Source: Bolinopsis microptera
Taxonomy: Eukaryota > Ctenophora > Tentaculata > Lobata > Bolinopsidae
Reading direction: 5' to 3'
Assembly (NCBI RefSeq): GCF_026151205.1
Contig: NC_087073.1
Location: forward strand, 2,252,501 to 2,316,500
DNA: 64,000 bases
The notes below the pieces were generated by a model that did no database searches, had not been told where the DNA came from, and was given only the letters and a program-made list of their open reading frames with translations. Every line of letters starts with the position of its first letter. Position 1 is the stretch's first letter. Positions 1-40,805 of the stretch are shown here, in pieces. The translations under genes and the position numbers were made by a program.

Positions 1-329
1 CTTATTTACTAATCACTCCTAAAGTGAACGTTTTTGAGTATATGATGTGCATGAGTCGGCAATTTCAAACAATTTGCTGTTAGCAACTGACCCTTTGACC
101 TTTACTTTGACCTTTACTAAAGAAACCGTAATTTTGAAAAATTGCCCTTTCGTAAGACACAAATATGCTGCTGTCCTGGCCCATTAAGAGAGATGCCCAA
201 TAAAGTAGATTATTCTCCAATTTTTTTAGGTGTTTCTGGACACAAAGTGAGTCATCTTACATCTTGTGACAAATGCTATGTTCCTCATAAGTCTTCTTTA
301 AGACCTTTTTAGTTAACAGTCCAATAGCC

Positions 330-840
330 CATTTGTGAATACTGTCTTGTTCGCTCGGCAAAAATTCGTTTTTCAGCCACATTTCCGAAAGTAAGCCTTT
401 TAGGGTATAATATGTTGATTCATAATTTGTAGATAAATGTGGCCATTATGTACATTTTAGTATATCAGAATAGTCTCTACGACCTTCCTAGGCGGAATTG
501 CCAAAAATCACGGAAATTATGAACTGCGTCAAGCCAAAAACCGTTTTTTCGGCCATAATTCCGAAACGAAGCATTTTAAGGTATATGTTGCTTCATAAGT
601 TGTATATAAATGTGGCTATTAGGCACATTTTAGTGTATCAGAATAGTCTCTGCGACCTTCCTAGGCGAAAATGCCAAAAATCACGGAAATTATGAACTGC
701 TTCAAGCCAAAAACCGTTTTTCGGCCATAATTCCGAAACGAAGCATTTTAAGGTATATGTTGCTTCATAAGTTGTATATAAATGTGGCTATTAGGCACAT
801 TTTGGTGTACCAGAATAGTCTTTTAGACCTTCCTGAGCTG
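330..840. repeat. Tandem repeat, ~173-bp period, three degenerate copies
   Basis: The block containing AAAACCGTTTTTCGGCCATA, the GTATATAAATGTGGC segment and CGACCTTCCTAGGCG recurs with a 173-bp spacing (for example at 500 and 673). A more diverged copy precedes it from about 330. Copies 2 and 3 are nearly identical. No convincing coding potential. It could be a local satellite or part of a larger repeat. Confidence 0.75.
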
Positions 841-1500
841 ATATACAAAAATTCGAGTGACCGCGAAACCCTGAAAAAGGGTGTGGCCGAAAACGCCCTC
901 ATTGCATTTATTTCAAAAATGCAATGAAGTCCAAATGTTTTAAGAATCATCTAGAGAGGTGATAACCGTTGAGAAATCGCTTTTAACACGAAAAGCTAAC
1001 GAGATTCCGTTTCGTCCCTGACTAAATATAGTAATCGGCTACAGACATATCTACGCCTATGTGGGGACGCACACAAAAATAATGGAAATAATTATCGGAC
1101 TTTATTATTCACGGACCTTAATGCCACAGACATTATTTTCACGGACATAATTATTCACGCTGAGGTCTTCAGTGTGAAAGTAATGTCCGTGATAATAATG
1201 ACCGATAAGGTAGATAACATGCTTGTCCTTGCATGTTAGAGTTCCTTCTAGCACCAGTTCTATGTTGTTGACCATGATCTTTTGAGTCTTTGTCAAAGAG
1301 GTTAGAGGACGGGGCAAATTTTGCAGCTAGGTCCATTACACCTCTGTAATTGTCCTACATCAAGGGTTTTCAGTTGTCCCAGTTGTCGATTCTTTTTTAG
1401 TGTATTACCGATTGAAGGGTGTTTCCTAGTGGCAAATACTATCCGTACATCCCCACATAACATTAACCTAGTAGCTTAATGACCAGATTAAGTTCTTAAC
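841..1500. other. No gene seen; degenerate inverted motifs
   Basis: No supported coding region. Around 1,090-1,205 several short motifs (CGGACNTTATTATTCACGG and its reverse complement) give weak inverted-repeat structure, probably decayed mobile DNA next to the Penelope-like relic. Bases 1-329 are likewise without recognisable features. Confidence 0.4.
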
Positions 1501-1522
1501 CAACTTTTTAAGACTAATGTTA

Positions 1523-2107
1523 TCAAGAGTGTTGTACGGAAAATACGAGGCTCTGTTGTGTCTTATCCTCAGTGTCTCTGGTTGGATTTCCTGGGTTCTC
1601 AATAGACCTCTGTATTGCTTTCGGCTCGATTTCTTCTAGTTTGTCACCGTTGTTGTTGTGTCCGCATCTGGCAAGATCCTCCTTTAGTTCGCCCAGGTCC
1701 CCCACACATGGTGGGGTTGGAAACTACATATGTATCTGATCTCAAGTAGTTCCTAGCATCTGTTTCCTTTCTAAATAGCTTGTACCAGATCTGATTTTCT
1801 GAGTCCAAGCTCAAGGTAAGGTCTAATAAGTTAACCTTGATTCTATATATGGTTCTGCCAGTTTGATTTAGCCAGTTTGTTCAACAATTCGACAAACATT
1901 GTAAATTGTCCCCATCCACACTCCAAATATGTCGTCGATGAATCTCTCCCAAAAGTTTATCAGGGTCGCACTCTTTATCTTTTTGCTAACCTTTTTGAAG
2001 AGCAACCAATGCATAGTAACGTCTGACACTTGTCTGGAGATACAGTTTCCAGTAGTAGGCATGAGGCAGGGAAAATTAGTGTGTGACTGATTTAAGCAGT
2101 TGGTCAC
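1523..2107 (-). pseudogene. Penelope-like reverse transcriptase relic
   Basis: On the minus strand a broken frame reads FWERFIDDIFGVWMG, close to the RYIDDIF-W-G catalytic block of Penelope-like reverse transcriptases. About 30 residues on, in a shifted frame, comes LLDLTLSLDSENQIWYKLF, matching the FLD-T-----I-YK-Y motif that follows in that family. Further on LVFSVQHS sits where a conserved L-V---H-- block is expected. Frameshifts and stops separate the parts, so it is dead. No GIY-YIG endonuclease was recognised. The family call rests on remembered motif order. A DIRS or other RT relic is less likely. Confidence 0.55.
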
Positions 2108-2399
2108 CAGAGTTCAGTTCGAGTACTAATTTTAAGGAAATTAGTGACGTTTTAATGTTAATAAAATTGATTGAATTCACGTATTTTTGTTGACGTTAAC
2201 AAGGCTCATACCTCCCCCTCCCGTCAGCAACCGTCAGCATTTCCAAACACCCTTTTCCCTCGGCTGCTGACGTCATACATGAACGCTCGCTTATGTTAGC
2301 TATACATTTTGTAACAGCAACATTTACATTGTATTATGTATTATATTGTATTATGTAATTACATTAAATGACGGGTGGGCGACAATTTACCCCCCGACA

Positions 2400-2716
2400 A
2401 TATAATTTAATACAATTAACCCTGACCCTGACCCTGATCCAGGACCCTGACCCTGACCCAGGACCCTGACCCTAACCCTAGGCCTTACCCTGACCACTGA
2501 CTCTGACCCTGACCCTAACCCGATCAATTGACCCAGTGTAATTACATGGGGGTCAATTGTCGTACTAAGTCCTAGATTTCGCGACAATTGACCCTAGTGT
2601 AATTACATAGGTAGGGGGTCAATTGTCGTACTAAACCCTAGATTTCGCGACAATTGACCCCAGTGTAATTACATAGGGGGTCAATCGTCGGGGGGTCAAT
2701 TCACAATTGTCGCGGT
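2400..2716. repeat. Degenerate telomere-like CCCTGA/CCCTAA tract and ~70-bp palindromic tandem units
   Basis: Bases 2,412-2,520 are imperfect repeats of ACCCTG/ACCCTA, resembling an old interstitial TTAGGG-type tract. From 2,533 to 2,716 a ~70-bp unit repeats about 2.5 times; it contains GACAATTGACC and its complement GGTCAATTGTC, so units can fold back. No gene. Confidence 0.6.
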
Positions 2717-2829
2717 ACCTAAATGACATGTACTTTTTCAGGATCAAGTCGAAGTCAGGCAGCTGCAGCGACGAGCCCCTTTCTTTCGGATAGTGAAGTG
2801 TAATGTTTACTGGGAGTGGGATTCTTAGC

Positions 2830-2945
2830 CACAGCCGTATTTCATGCCATGTTTAAGTAGCCGAAGAATCCAGGTCCAAGGAATCCAAGGTTGCAACTAT
2901 GCAGGTCGTGGGTTCAATTCCCGCTCTCGGCACATCTCACCCCGA
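2830..2945 (+). repeat. Possible tRNA-derived SINE head
   Basis: GTGGGTTCAATTCCCGC forms a T-arm-like hairpin with a good RNA polymerase III B box. TCTCGGC after it can pair with GCCGAAGA about 70 bases upstream as an acceptor stem. The anticodon arm does not fold well, so this is more likely an old SINE than a functional tRNA. Confidence 0.35.
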
Positions 2946-4440
2946 CTTTTCATGAAAACGTACTACCTGCCTTGATTCAATTAGCTGAACGAGAATAGAC
3001 CATGCTGACCCACCAGATGAAATGAAGTGTAATGTTAATGTTTAATGTAGCTGTTTAACGTTGAAAAATTGTTAGTTTGTAATTGTTTTTGAGAGAAGCA
3101 AAATAATTAATCTGAGAAGTGTTTCCAGTTTTATAAAGCTCAGGCATGGGCACCGTATTGTTTATTTAGTTATATTTTATACAATATCTTTGACCTTTGT
3201 CGCATTAAGTTGTAGTACTACTACTGGTACTAGTAGCGGGGTAGTACTAGTAAATACTGAATACTGTGTTTCGTTTATTCTATAAGTATATAAATATTGC
3301 ATTGTGTATCTTTGTCGCATAGTATAAGTTGATAAGTAGCGAGGTAGTTAATACTGTTTCGTGATGTATTTTGATCGTGCAATCTTAATTATTCGTATTA
3401 TTATACCGCAGTTCCTGTATTTTATCGTCTAAAAGTGAACAATACCAAATTAAAATAAACAAGAGGCATTTATAGCCTTCGATAAGTATAAATAATCGCA
3501 CACGATGTACGTGCACCCGGGGTTAAATACGACGCAATTGTCAGCACTGCGCGCGCACACACGTACCATCTTATGTGTGCTGATCTGTATGTGCCTATCC
3601 TACTTGTGAAACAAGCGCGTCACGCAGTACGCGTAGGCACATGGCTATGTGAAGTCCTCACTCTTAAAGACTACGGCAGCAAGACCAAAAAACGTAAAGT
3701 ATCCCCAGGTAATAGTCAATATGATATTTGAAGCATTTAACTCATGATATCTGCTCGTGCTAGAAGTTAGAACCTGTTACCCCACATTAAGACTACATCA
3801 AACAAGGCTCGACATAAAGCTGGCTGAGTTTCTAGCGGTCTTCGGACCAGATCATAATCACCAGTCATTATGCTCACACCTTACATGTTACAAGTCGATG
3901 GTTTGTAGTCTACTTAAATATTTTGTACGTTATACTATGATCTATGGCACCCCTCTGATTTCACCTCTACTGTGTCAAAATTTATGACATGCGTCAGCGT
4001 GCTAAGGAGACCCCATATTTACTTGCAAGCGCGTCACGTAGTATACAAGCTTTTAGAAACGATCATTACTTGACTTCTGAGGGTCAGTTTCCTATGGAGT
4101 CTTAATCATTCGAGAGATAATCCTTCATAGTCATACTACAGTTCAGTCTAAAAACAAAGTCCGAAAGAAGTTAAATTTCGTCGATAATTACGACAAAAAT
4201 TTGGATTATTGGACTTGAAGCCTTCGGCTGCTTCCCCTGAATTCCGGGATCAGTCCGCCTGACTACATTTTATTGCGTCAGTTAGAGGAGAAAGAAAGCT
4301 TTTATAAAATCTATAGTTTTCCGCTCCTACTAAATCGCTCGCCCAAATTTTAAGAAAATCCGAATCACCCCCCATGACGTAGGGTAAAAATTCTTCCCTG
4401 GAGAGTTATGGGCAAAAAACCGTTTTGGTCACGTGACAGG
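2946..4440. other. No gene seen
   Basis: AT-rich sequence with scattered GCGCGC and GCGTCACG(C/T)AGTA motifs (about 3,610 and 4,030). No ORF with family resemblance and no structured repeat beyond these. Confidence 0.4.
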
Positions 4441-4464
4441 CTAGTAAAACATAAATTCGATTGT

Positions 4465-4560
4465 CTAGGGCTCGGGTTAGGGTTAGGATTGTGGTAAGGG
4501 TTATGGTTAACTTCGGGGTTATGGTTAGGGTTAGGGTCATGGGATTAGGGTTTATGTAAA
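4465..4560 (+). repeat. Degenerate interstitial telomere-like TTAGGG tract
   Basis: GGGTTAGGGTTAGG and several diverged copies (GGTTATGGTTAGGGTTAGGG) over about 95 bp. Suggests TTAGGG telomeric repeats in this animal and an old internal insertion. Too short and degenerate to be a chromosome end. Confidence 0.6.
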
Positions 4561-4627
4561 ACCGTTTTGTATTGGAGGACTTCGCCGCTTCGACGCGCCG
4601 CGCAAACTGGCATTCTTGCTTCACATC

Positions 4628-4695
4628 GTTGATCGTTGCTCTGCTTCGCAGAGCAACGATCTCGACGGATTGACATCGTCAATCAACGTTTTGTA
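4628..4695. repeat. Hairpin repeat with GATCGTTGCTCTGC stem
   Basis: GATCGTTGCTCTGCTTCGCAG is followed at once by its complement AGAGCAACGATC, giving a near-perfect hairpin. The adjoining GATTGACATCGTCAAT palindrome also occurs in the palindromic complex at 44.4-45.5 kb, so this is an isolated member of that family. Confidence 0.6.
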
Positions 4696-5786
4696 CGGCT
4701 GTTAAACCATAAAAACCAAAGTCACGTGAAATTTTTGGGCGAGCGAATTAGTAAGAGCCATGGCATATAGCGCGCGCCTTGAATTTATCTCAAATGTCCC
4801 ATTTTGATGATTCTTCCATTCTCCAGCTGTGTCCCCGTTTCCTTGTTTCCACTCTCTATCCTTCCTTTTCTCCATACCTGAGAACTTTTCAATTAAACGG
4901 TCAATGTATATGACCGTTGGCGTTTACTGTTGCCAATATCAAAGAAAAACGATGAAATTCTGAAAATTAACCGACCAAAGTCAGTCATCAGTGGGTATAG
5001 GAGTATCAGTACACGATAATTAATCAGTATCGTATTACATTATACATAAAATATGCTTTAATAACATCTTCAGTACACATACCACGAACATCTTATCCGC
5101 TTAATATTACACACATTAAGCTACTAGTACTATAGTACTAATATACTGAAGAATGTTAAAAGATACACAGAACTGAATAGTTGAGGAGTAAAGCTTGAAG
5201 TTGAACGGAATTACACATGACCAGTCGGTCTATATTTAAGTCTACAGTTACACTGACTGCAAGACTAGACCATAACTCCGAATAGGCGTTCATAATACTG
5301 CTGCACTTCAATTTTCACTATAAATCGCAAGATTAGCGTCTTACATAAAAGAGGGTACTTGACAGATGAAAGCGCTCAAATATCAAACTTAAAATCCAAT
5401 ACTCAAACACATATCTTTATTCTATACGCTGTAGCCAATAAGTTTCAACTCAAAACATTTACATGCTGCAAAAGTCTGGTAATTCTGCCGTGATACATTG
5501 CTTTTCCGAAAAAAGTATATCGACATTTCTACTTGCAGAAATGTATATTAATATCAAAGATTCTAATCTGCTGAACTGAAATTTTCATATCATAATTCGA
5601 TTGCAGGGCAAAGAAAATTGTAAATGTAAATCTTAAATAATACAGTTGACAGCTGAATATCAATTACTATCAGGTCACTGCATTCTTTCACAACAGACTG
5701 TCGTCTTCAAAATAATTTATTATCATCAAACCCCGCTTACTTAACCAGAGTCTTCCCACAACTGGACAACACTCCAACAGACCTGA
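4696..5786. other. Intergenic, no gene seen
   Basis: AT-rich DNA downstream of the KDM5 stop codon (minus-strand sense). It probably contains the KDM5 3' UTR and polyadenylation region, but I cannot fix its end. No repeat or ORF stands out. Confidence 0.35.
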
Positions 5787-5789
5787 CTT

Positions 5790-5878
5790 CAACATCACGT
5801 GACGTCACATCAAACTGGCGTGACGTAATAATAACGTCACAAAAAGTTAGCGTGACGTCACGTTCCACCCTGATGACG

Positions 5879-5885
<7 letters not shown>
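5790..5885. repeat. Inverted-repeat arm 1 rich in TGACGTCA and CACGTG
   Basis: Contains several TGACGTCA (CRE-like) and CACGTG cores. It is the reverse complement of 6,446-6,509, sharing CAACATCACGTGACGTCA, TGGCGTGACGT and TTCCACCCTGATGACGTCAC, with about 31 extra bases in this arm. The KDM5 stop codon (5,879-5,881, minus strand) lies inside the arm. Confidence 0.7.
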
Positions 5886-35531
<29,646 letters not shown>

Positions 35532-35855
35532 GTTGCACTAGGTTTATTAGAACATTTCCTAAGTGAAGAATATGTTCAATGCTTGCTTACCTTCTCATTC
35601 AATTGTGAACTATAATTTTGTAAATCAGAGAGATATTAATTTGTATTGCAAATTAACAAATCATGAATATTTTAACTATTGATTATTTACAAAAATGAAA
35701 CTATAAATATCTCAAACCAAGCTTTATATCATCTGTAAGAACACTAACTAAAAACATTCGTGACTTTGGGGTTAAATCGCAATTAAAAATATCAATAATC
35801 AGTTGTATTGAGCCAGCTCAAAAAGGGTAAAATCATTACGAAACATATAATTAAA

Positions 35856-38024
35856 TCAATCTTTGGCTAAGTGTTTTCTTAATTCATCTTTCCAGTTAGT
35901 CTCATCAATGGCCCCTGCCCAAGGTGGGGGCGCTATGCTCATGCAACTCATACTGTCCCTTATAAAGTTCTCATCTGTTTCTGAGAGCGCCAAGTTAGCT
36001 CGCCTCGCATCTTCTGATCTTTGTGAAGGATTAAAGTTCAGATTCAATGGGGGAACTTCAGGGAAGCCGGGTCCTCTGTTCACATCAATATCAGGTAAAG
36101 TGAGGGCTTGTTCAATCCTAGCGTCAATGTCTAATGAAGATGAAATGGCATGACTAGCGGTATCAAGTTGGGAGTCTAGTTTAAAAGAGTCTTCTTCTTC
36201 TTCTTCCTCGTCACTGCTGAAAATGCCAGTGTCTCCTGAAATTTTGTGGAATATTAAGCTTAAATAGATGTAATGAATTAGTGCTATTTGATTTTAACCT
36301 TTTTAGTCCACTGAAACAAACCTAGCATGCCTTGGTTGCCGCATCGCTTCACTTATTTAAGGTGCATTTAGGGCCCGATCTAATTCAAATAACCAGTTTA
36401 TTATTACTGGTCATTATTACTGGTTTATCATTACTGGTAATCTGGTGTTTCGGTGTCCCTAATTTTGTTACCACTCGGTCACTTATCAAGGCATGCATGT
36501 ACAGATCTTTCGGCGAATTTTCTTTGTGATAAAATGATGTAAGTTACTTTTTTATTTGTGTAACTATTTGAAAGTTTATTGATTAAAAAAGTTAGGTCGC
36601 CGGACAAATCACGCCAAGATCATGATATATTTATAGGTGGTAATCCTGCGCGGTCGATCGCTTATTTCGAGACGTAATACAGCGTAAAAGTTGAAGACAA
36701 GTTCAATCAAATGGTTCTTTAGACACTTATTCATCTTTCGTGCAATTATCTTGAAGTAAAGTTTTTTAGAATGGAAATACTTTTAGCTTTACTGATGGAA
36801 CGTTTCACGATGTTCTAGAGTCAACGTCATCCATTTAAGTGACAAAAGGACGCTACATGTCACAGAATGACTTGATTTTCCGTTAAAAGTGGCCATTAGG
36901 TAACTTCATGGCCTTAGCAATGTTTATTTCGTGTTGGAAGTAAATTATAAGCTCTCTGTGGAATTTGGCTAAACGTGGTATTGACGAAATTTACGAAATT
37001 ACGTATAAATTGACAAAATGGCGACAAAATGGCGTACAAGGTCAACATTTGTAACGGAAACGAAACAACGCGCCAAACGAGCTAGACTGACTCGAACATT
37101 TCTCACGTGCGAGAGCTCTACTGCGCGTTCCACAGACATGTGGGCACCATTTCACTGAAACTCAGGTTGTTTTGCGCCGTTGCTAGCTGGAGTTATATTT
37201 CAAAATGTGTGCGAGTAGGCGTGTTTCTGACTTGACTTATATTATTGCGTTTATCAAATACACGGATATTTGTAAACTTATCATACTTTATGCTATCGTT
37301 TGGAAAAGTTATTTGTACATAGATTCCAGAAATTTTCATGATTGCATCATTTTATTACAATTTATCATGAGCTTTTGAAAACAGTCCGACGCTGAGCCCA
37401 AATTTCAGCAAAATAACGCCGTTTTTTCGTAACACTTTTTTTGATTCAATGCCGTTTTAAAATCACGATATTCCAACAATGCAAGTTTTCCCAGAATTAT
37501 GGCCGTGTGTTCTGATCTCATCATCGTTAGAACTATACCATGATACCAAAAATTTGTAAATCCGAGAAACAAAATAATTATTGATTATCACCTAATATTT
37601 AATGAATACGATTTAAATAAGTAATGCTACTTTTTTTGTTTACATTCATATAATATGCATGAGAAGAACTGCATGATATACATTTGTAAACTTTGACTTT
37701 TCGCGAAAATAAACCATTGTACAAATAATCTTATCAGTAATTATATTATTATTATATAATTACATAAGAGTGAATACCGTACGAGATCCACAATACAGCT
37801 TGACAATTATACAGCTTGCAGTGCTTAAAAAACCGGAATTTGAAAATTGCAAATATTTACGGACCAGTAAAGTCAGCAAGCTGCGTATACTGATCCTCCT
37901 CAACATTATCCTCATCACTCCAAACATCTTCTCCGGAGTTGTCGTCATCAACTCCTGCTCCGTGATGACGGTGTACCACTACATCTTCACTCCCATTGTC
38001 AAATGACCGACAAGGCATCAGCAT
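35856..38024 (-). CDS. MEA1-like acidic protein, two exons
   Basis: Exons 37,865-38,024 and 35,856-36,235 join in phase (ACTG|GTCCG donor, TTTCAG|GAGAC acceptor) to give 179 residues. The N-terminal part is acidic (SGEDVWSDEDNVEEDQYTQL), the middle has an EEEEEE run, and the C-terminus reads IAPPPWAGAIDETNWKDELR. Acidic N-terminus, a Y-x-x-L motif and a C-terminal P-x-WA...W module are what I recall of male-enhanced antigen 1, a small conserved protein of unclear function; this is resemblance only. ATG at 38,024 was chosen because it is the first in frame; 38,018 is also possible. It lies 325 bp upstream of KDM5 in the same orientation, with AATAAA only ~15 bp before the KDM5 ATG. Confidence 0.6.
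36236..37864. other. Intron of the MEA1-like gene
   Basis: No repeat array or ORF recognised. AT-rich with a few CG-containing stretches. Confidence 0.4.
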
Positions 38025-38040
38025 AAACTCGATAGTCACA

Positions 38041-39960
38041 GCTTATAATAACTTGGTAAGGATTGATTAGAATCGATTATTTAGTCGAAACTGCTTAGAT
38101 TTATTTGCGATGAAGAATAGGTAGGGCCGGTTCTAAACTTCATTCAGGTTCTTCACCATTTGAAACCATACCACCTACCTGAATAATAGGAATTAGCGGA
38201 AAAATTAAGCTGTAAGTATCAAATCTGCAAAAATCAAAATATTATCACCAAGAATAATAAAACCTTGTAGAAAACGATGAAGTTTGAGGATATTGGTAAA
38301 CAAAAAATAGCGTTTTCGACGATAGTGGCTTAATTTTAGCATCTATTACTCTAGCGTGTTCATAAGTTCTGAACATTAGCCACGTGACCCATACTCCCAT
38401 TATATGCACTGCTCAGAAATAAAATTTATTGTTGTTAGGCATTATAATAGAAAAAATGTCACATTTTTGTGACTGTGTTAACCATAGCTGCCCAATTAGC
38501 ATTCCTTGGTCTAAAATATAGTAGATTAAAATATTGTGGATTAGGTCAATCTAACAATTATGATACAACATTGGGCAGGGATCGAACGGTTTTAAGGCAA
38601 TATTTCCTAAACTTTGTCACACTCAGAATACGATACCTCTTTTCTACTGTGAGGTGTCCTCAAAACCCTTTCAACTCATTATTTGATGGTTCTTCTACCA
38701 ATAATAGCCCTAAAATATGTTGTTTTGAAAAGTTAGCAAATACATGCACTTGGTTATTGGGAAATGAGGTAAATTCTGTCACATGTGGAATTTGAAATTT
38801 TGGGTGAATTGCCGAAATCATTTATTTCTGATTTTGGTTTGGACTGTGCGGGAAAACTCTATATAAGGACGATACAGTTGATTCAAGTTAGGGGCAGTTG
38901 ACGTTAACATTGTCACAAAATGATATGAAGTTGTAAATAGGTTAAATTAGGAAACAATGATTATAAAATGACAATGTGACGTTACTTGCCTCATTTGAAC
39001 AAGACGTGACAAAATTAACTTTCCCTGCCACAGTAATAGTATCAACTTGGTGTGAAAAATAGGCATATTTTTCAGCAAATTACTTCGCCAACAAGGAGCA
39101 AACAAAGTTATAATATTTTTTGTGGCGAACTTTACATATTTTTACGATGTTGAGGTGTTAAAATTTTGCCAATGTTAACATATTGCTACCACATAATAAT
39201 TTATATGACAAGTGTGTGGTTGAAATTATTAATTTATCCATTGTACCTTTGTACGTAATATAGGGTGTTTAAGTTGGTATAGATATACTAATATTTGCTC
39301 AATTTCACACATGTTGAGATATCATACAAATCTATGTGACAAAGTTTACCTATTTGTGCCTTCAGCATTTTTATTTGCTTATAACAATGAGATATGTTAA
39401 TAATTCCCAACACATTCAGCTCACAAAATAATGCTAGACTATTCGACATTTCGTGTCAGGATGTCATAAACATCCCTCATATAAATTTCTTAAATATTTG
39501 AGTTTTGACTGAATTTACCTGGTGGCTGGTGGTACCATTTAACAAAAAAGTCGCTAAATATGTTGATAATACTAATTTACTAATAGTCATATGGAACTAT
39601 CCTATGCATATGAACTGAAAATTCGAAAATTTAGTCAAACACGGCAGCAAGGGGCCCATGTAGTCTCGGTCACGTTTTTATAGTGAAAAAGTTTACAACT
39701 CACTGCCAGCCGAATTTAAGCGATATCTGATAAAGATATCATTATGTGACTAGTTTGTCTAGAGAATGAGACGATTATCCTAACCATTGAGGGTTTATTT
39801 AGTTTCATAGTGTGACAAATTTTACCTCATCGTGCCATTTAATAGAGCCACTAATATTTGAGGGACCAAAACGCTTGGGGCTAACAATGGCCCATTTAAT
39901 CTAAAAATAATTGAGTCCAAAAATCTATCTTCTACATTTTTGAGCAATCACCTTGAAACT
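38041..39960. other. Intergenic, no gene seen
   Basis: AT-rich. Presumably contains the promoter of the MEA1-like gene near 38.05-38.4 kb, but no core element can be assigned. A 108-codon plus-strand frame at 38,469-38,795 looks random. Confidence 0.35.
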
Positions 39961-40049
39961 TTCAGGATATGTTTTTTTTATCTAGACACTTATTTTACTT
40001 CGGTGTATTCCAACAGCCACAATGTTACACAAGTGCAACCAGCCAATTA

Positions 40050-40330
40050 CAGGAAGCCGAAGGATCTTTTTGGCCAGTGACGGTTAAGGTAGTGTGTACC
40101 ATACTTTCTTCGTCCGAGACTTTGCTGCAATGTGCAGCTCCTCATTTAACCCTCACACCCGATTTCTCGAGTATTCGGCTGAGTAGACCGGGGGGCTGCA
40201 TAGACCACTCATGATCCTTAGCTGAACGTCGACGACGCTCACCCCACGACCAGGCAGTCAGTGGGTTTCGAACTCGCAACCTAACGATTGTAAGACAGGC
40301 GTTCTAACCAACTGCGCTACCTGGCCGTTA
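40050..40330 (-). repeat. tRNA-derived SINE
   Basis: Minus strand: GGCCAGGTAGCGCAGTTGGT carries an acceptor strand and A box; GCGAGTTCGAAACCC is a B box; CCTGGTC pairs with the 5' GGCCAGG. The anticodon and T stems are eroded, so it is a SINE head rather than a tRNA gene. The unrelated body continues to about 40,050. Confidence 0.55.
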
Positions 40331-40670
40331 AGGACCAAATAACAACTCTATAAATTAATCTATTTTTGCTATATCTAAATTAAGAGGTTAACTGCATTTA
40401 AAAACGTTTAGATTTCGTTTTTACTGACAATTATGAACCTAAAATTTAGAGTTAACATTTGCTGACCGAAAATAACAAAATATTTTGGAGTGTAATGAAA
40501 TCTTAACCTAAAATTTATTTACCTCAATGTTGTATAGTTAATTTTTTAAGAATCGGCTAACCTCATTTATCAAAAAAAGTTAAGCAGCTATAAATATGTG
40601 AATGGCAGCAAAATTTGTGTCATCAAAGAATGAATTTATTTAAAGTATCATTTTTTTGACCGTTTACCCC

Positions 40671-40733
<63 letters not shown>
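40671..40733. repeat. Poly-C run of about 60 bases
   Basis: CCCCACC followed by an unbroken C homopolymer. The length may be unreliable. Potential i-motif/quadruplex. Confidence 0.85.
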
Positions 40734-40734
<1 letters not shown>

Positions 40735-40805
40735 TGGTCTTAAGCTCTTAATTTATTTATGATTTAAGTAATGTAAAATAAAACTTATTGTTTCATCAAA
40801 AACTA

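Noticed and set aside
37770-38006. 78-codon plus-strand ORF opposite the MEA1-like exon
   Set aside because: It is the shadow of the acidic minus-strand exon, which has matching splice phase and composition.
38469-38795. 108-codon plus-strand ORF
   Set aside because: No recognisable motif, no splice or promoter context, composition like the surrounding AT-rich DNA.
40258-40328. Functional tRNA gene on the minus strand
   Set aside because: A and B boxes and acceptor stem are present but anticodon and T stems do not pair; better explained as a SINE head.
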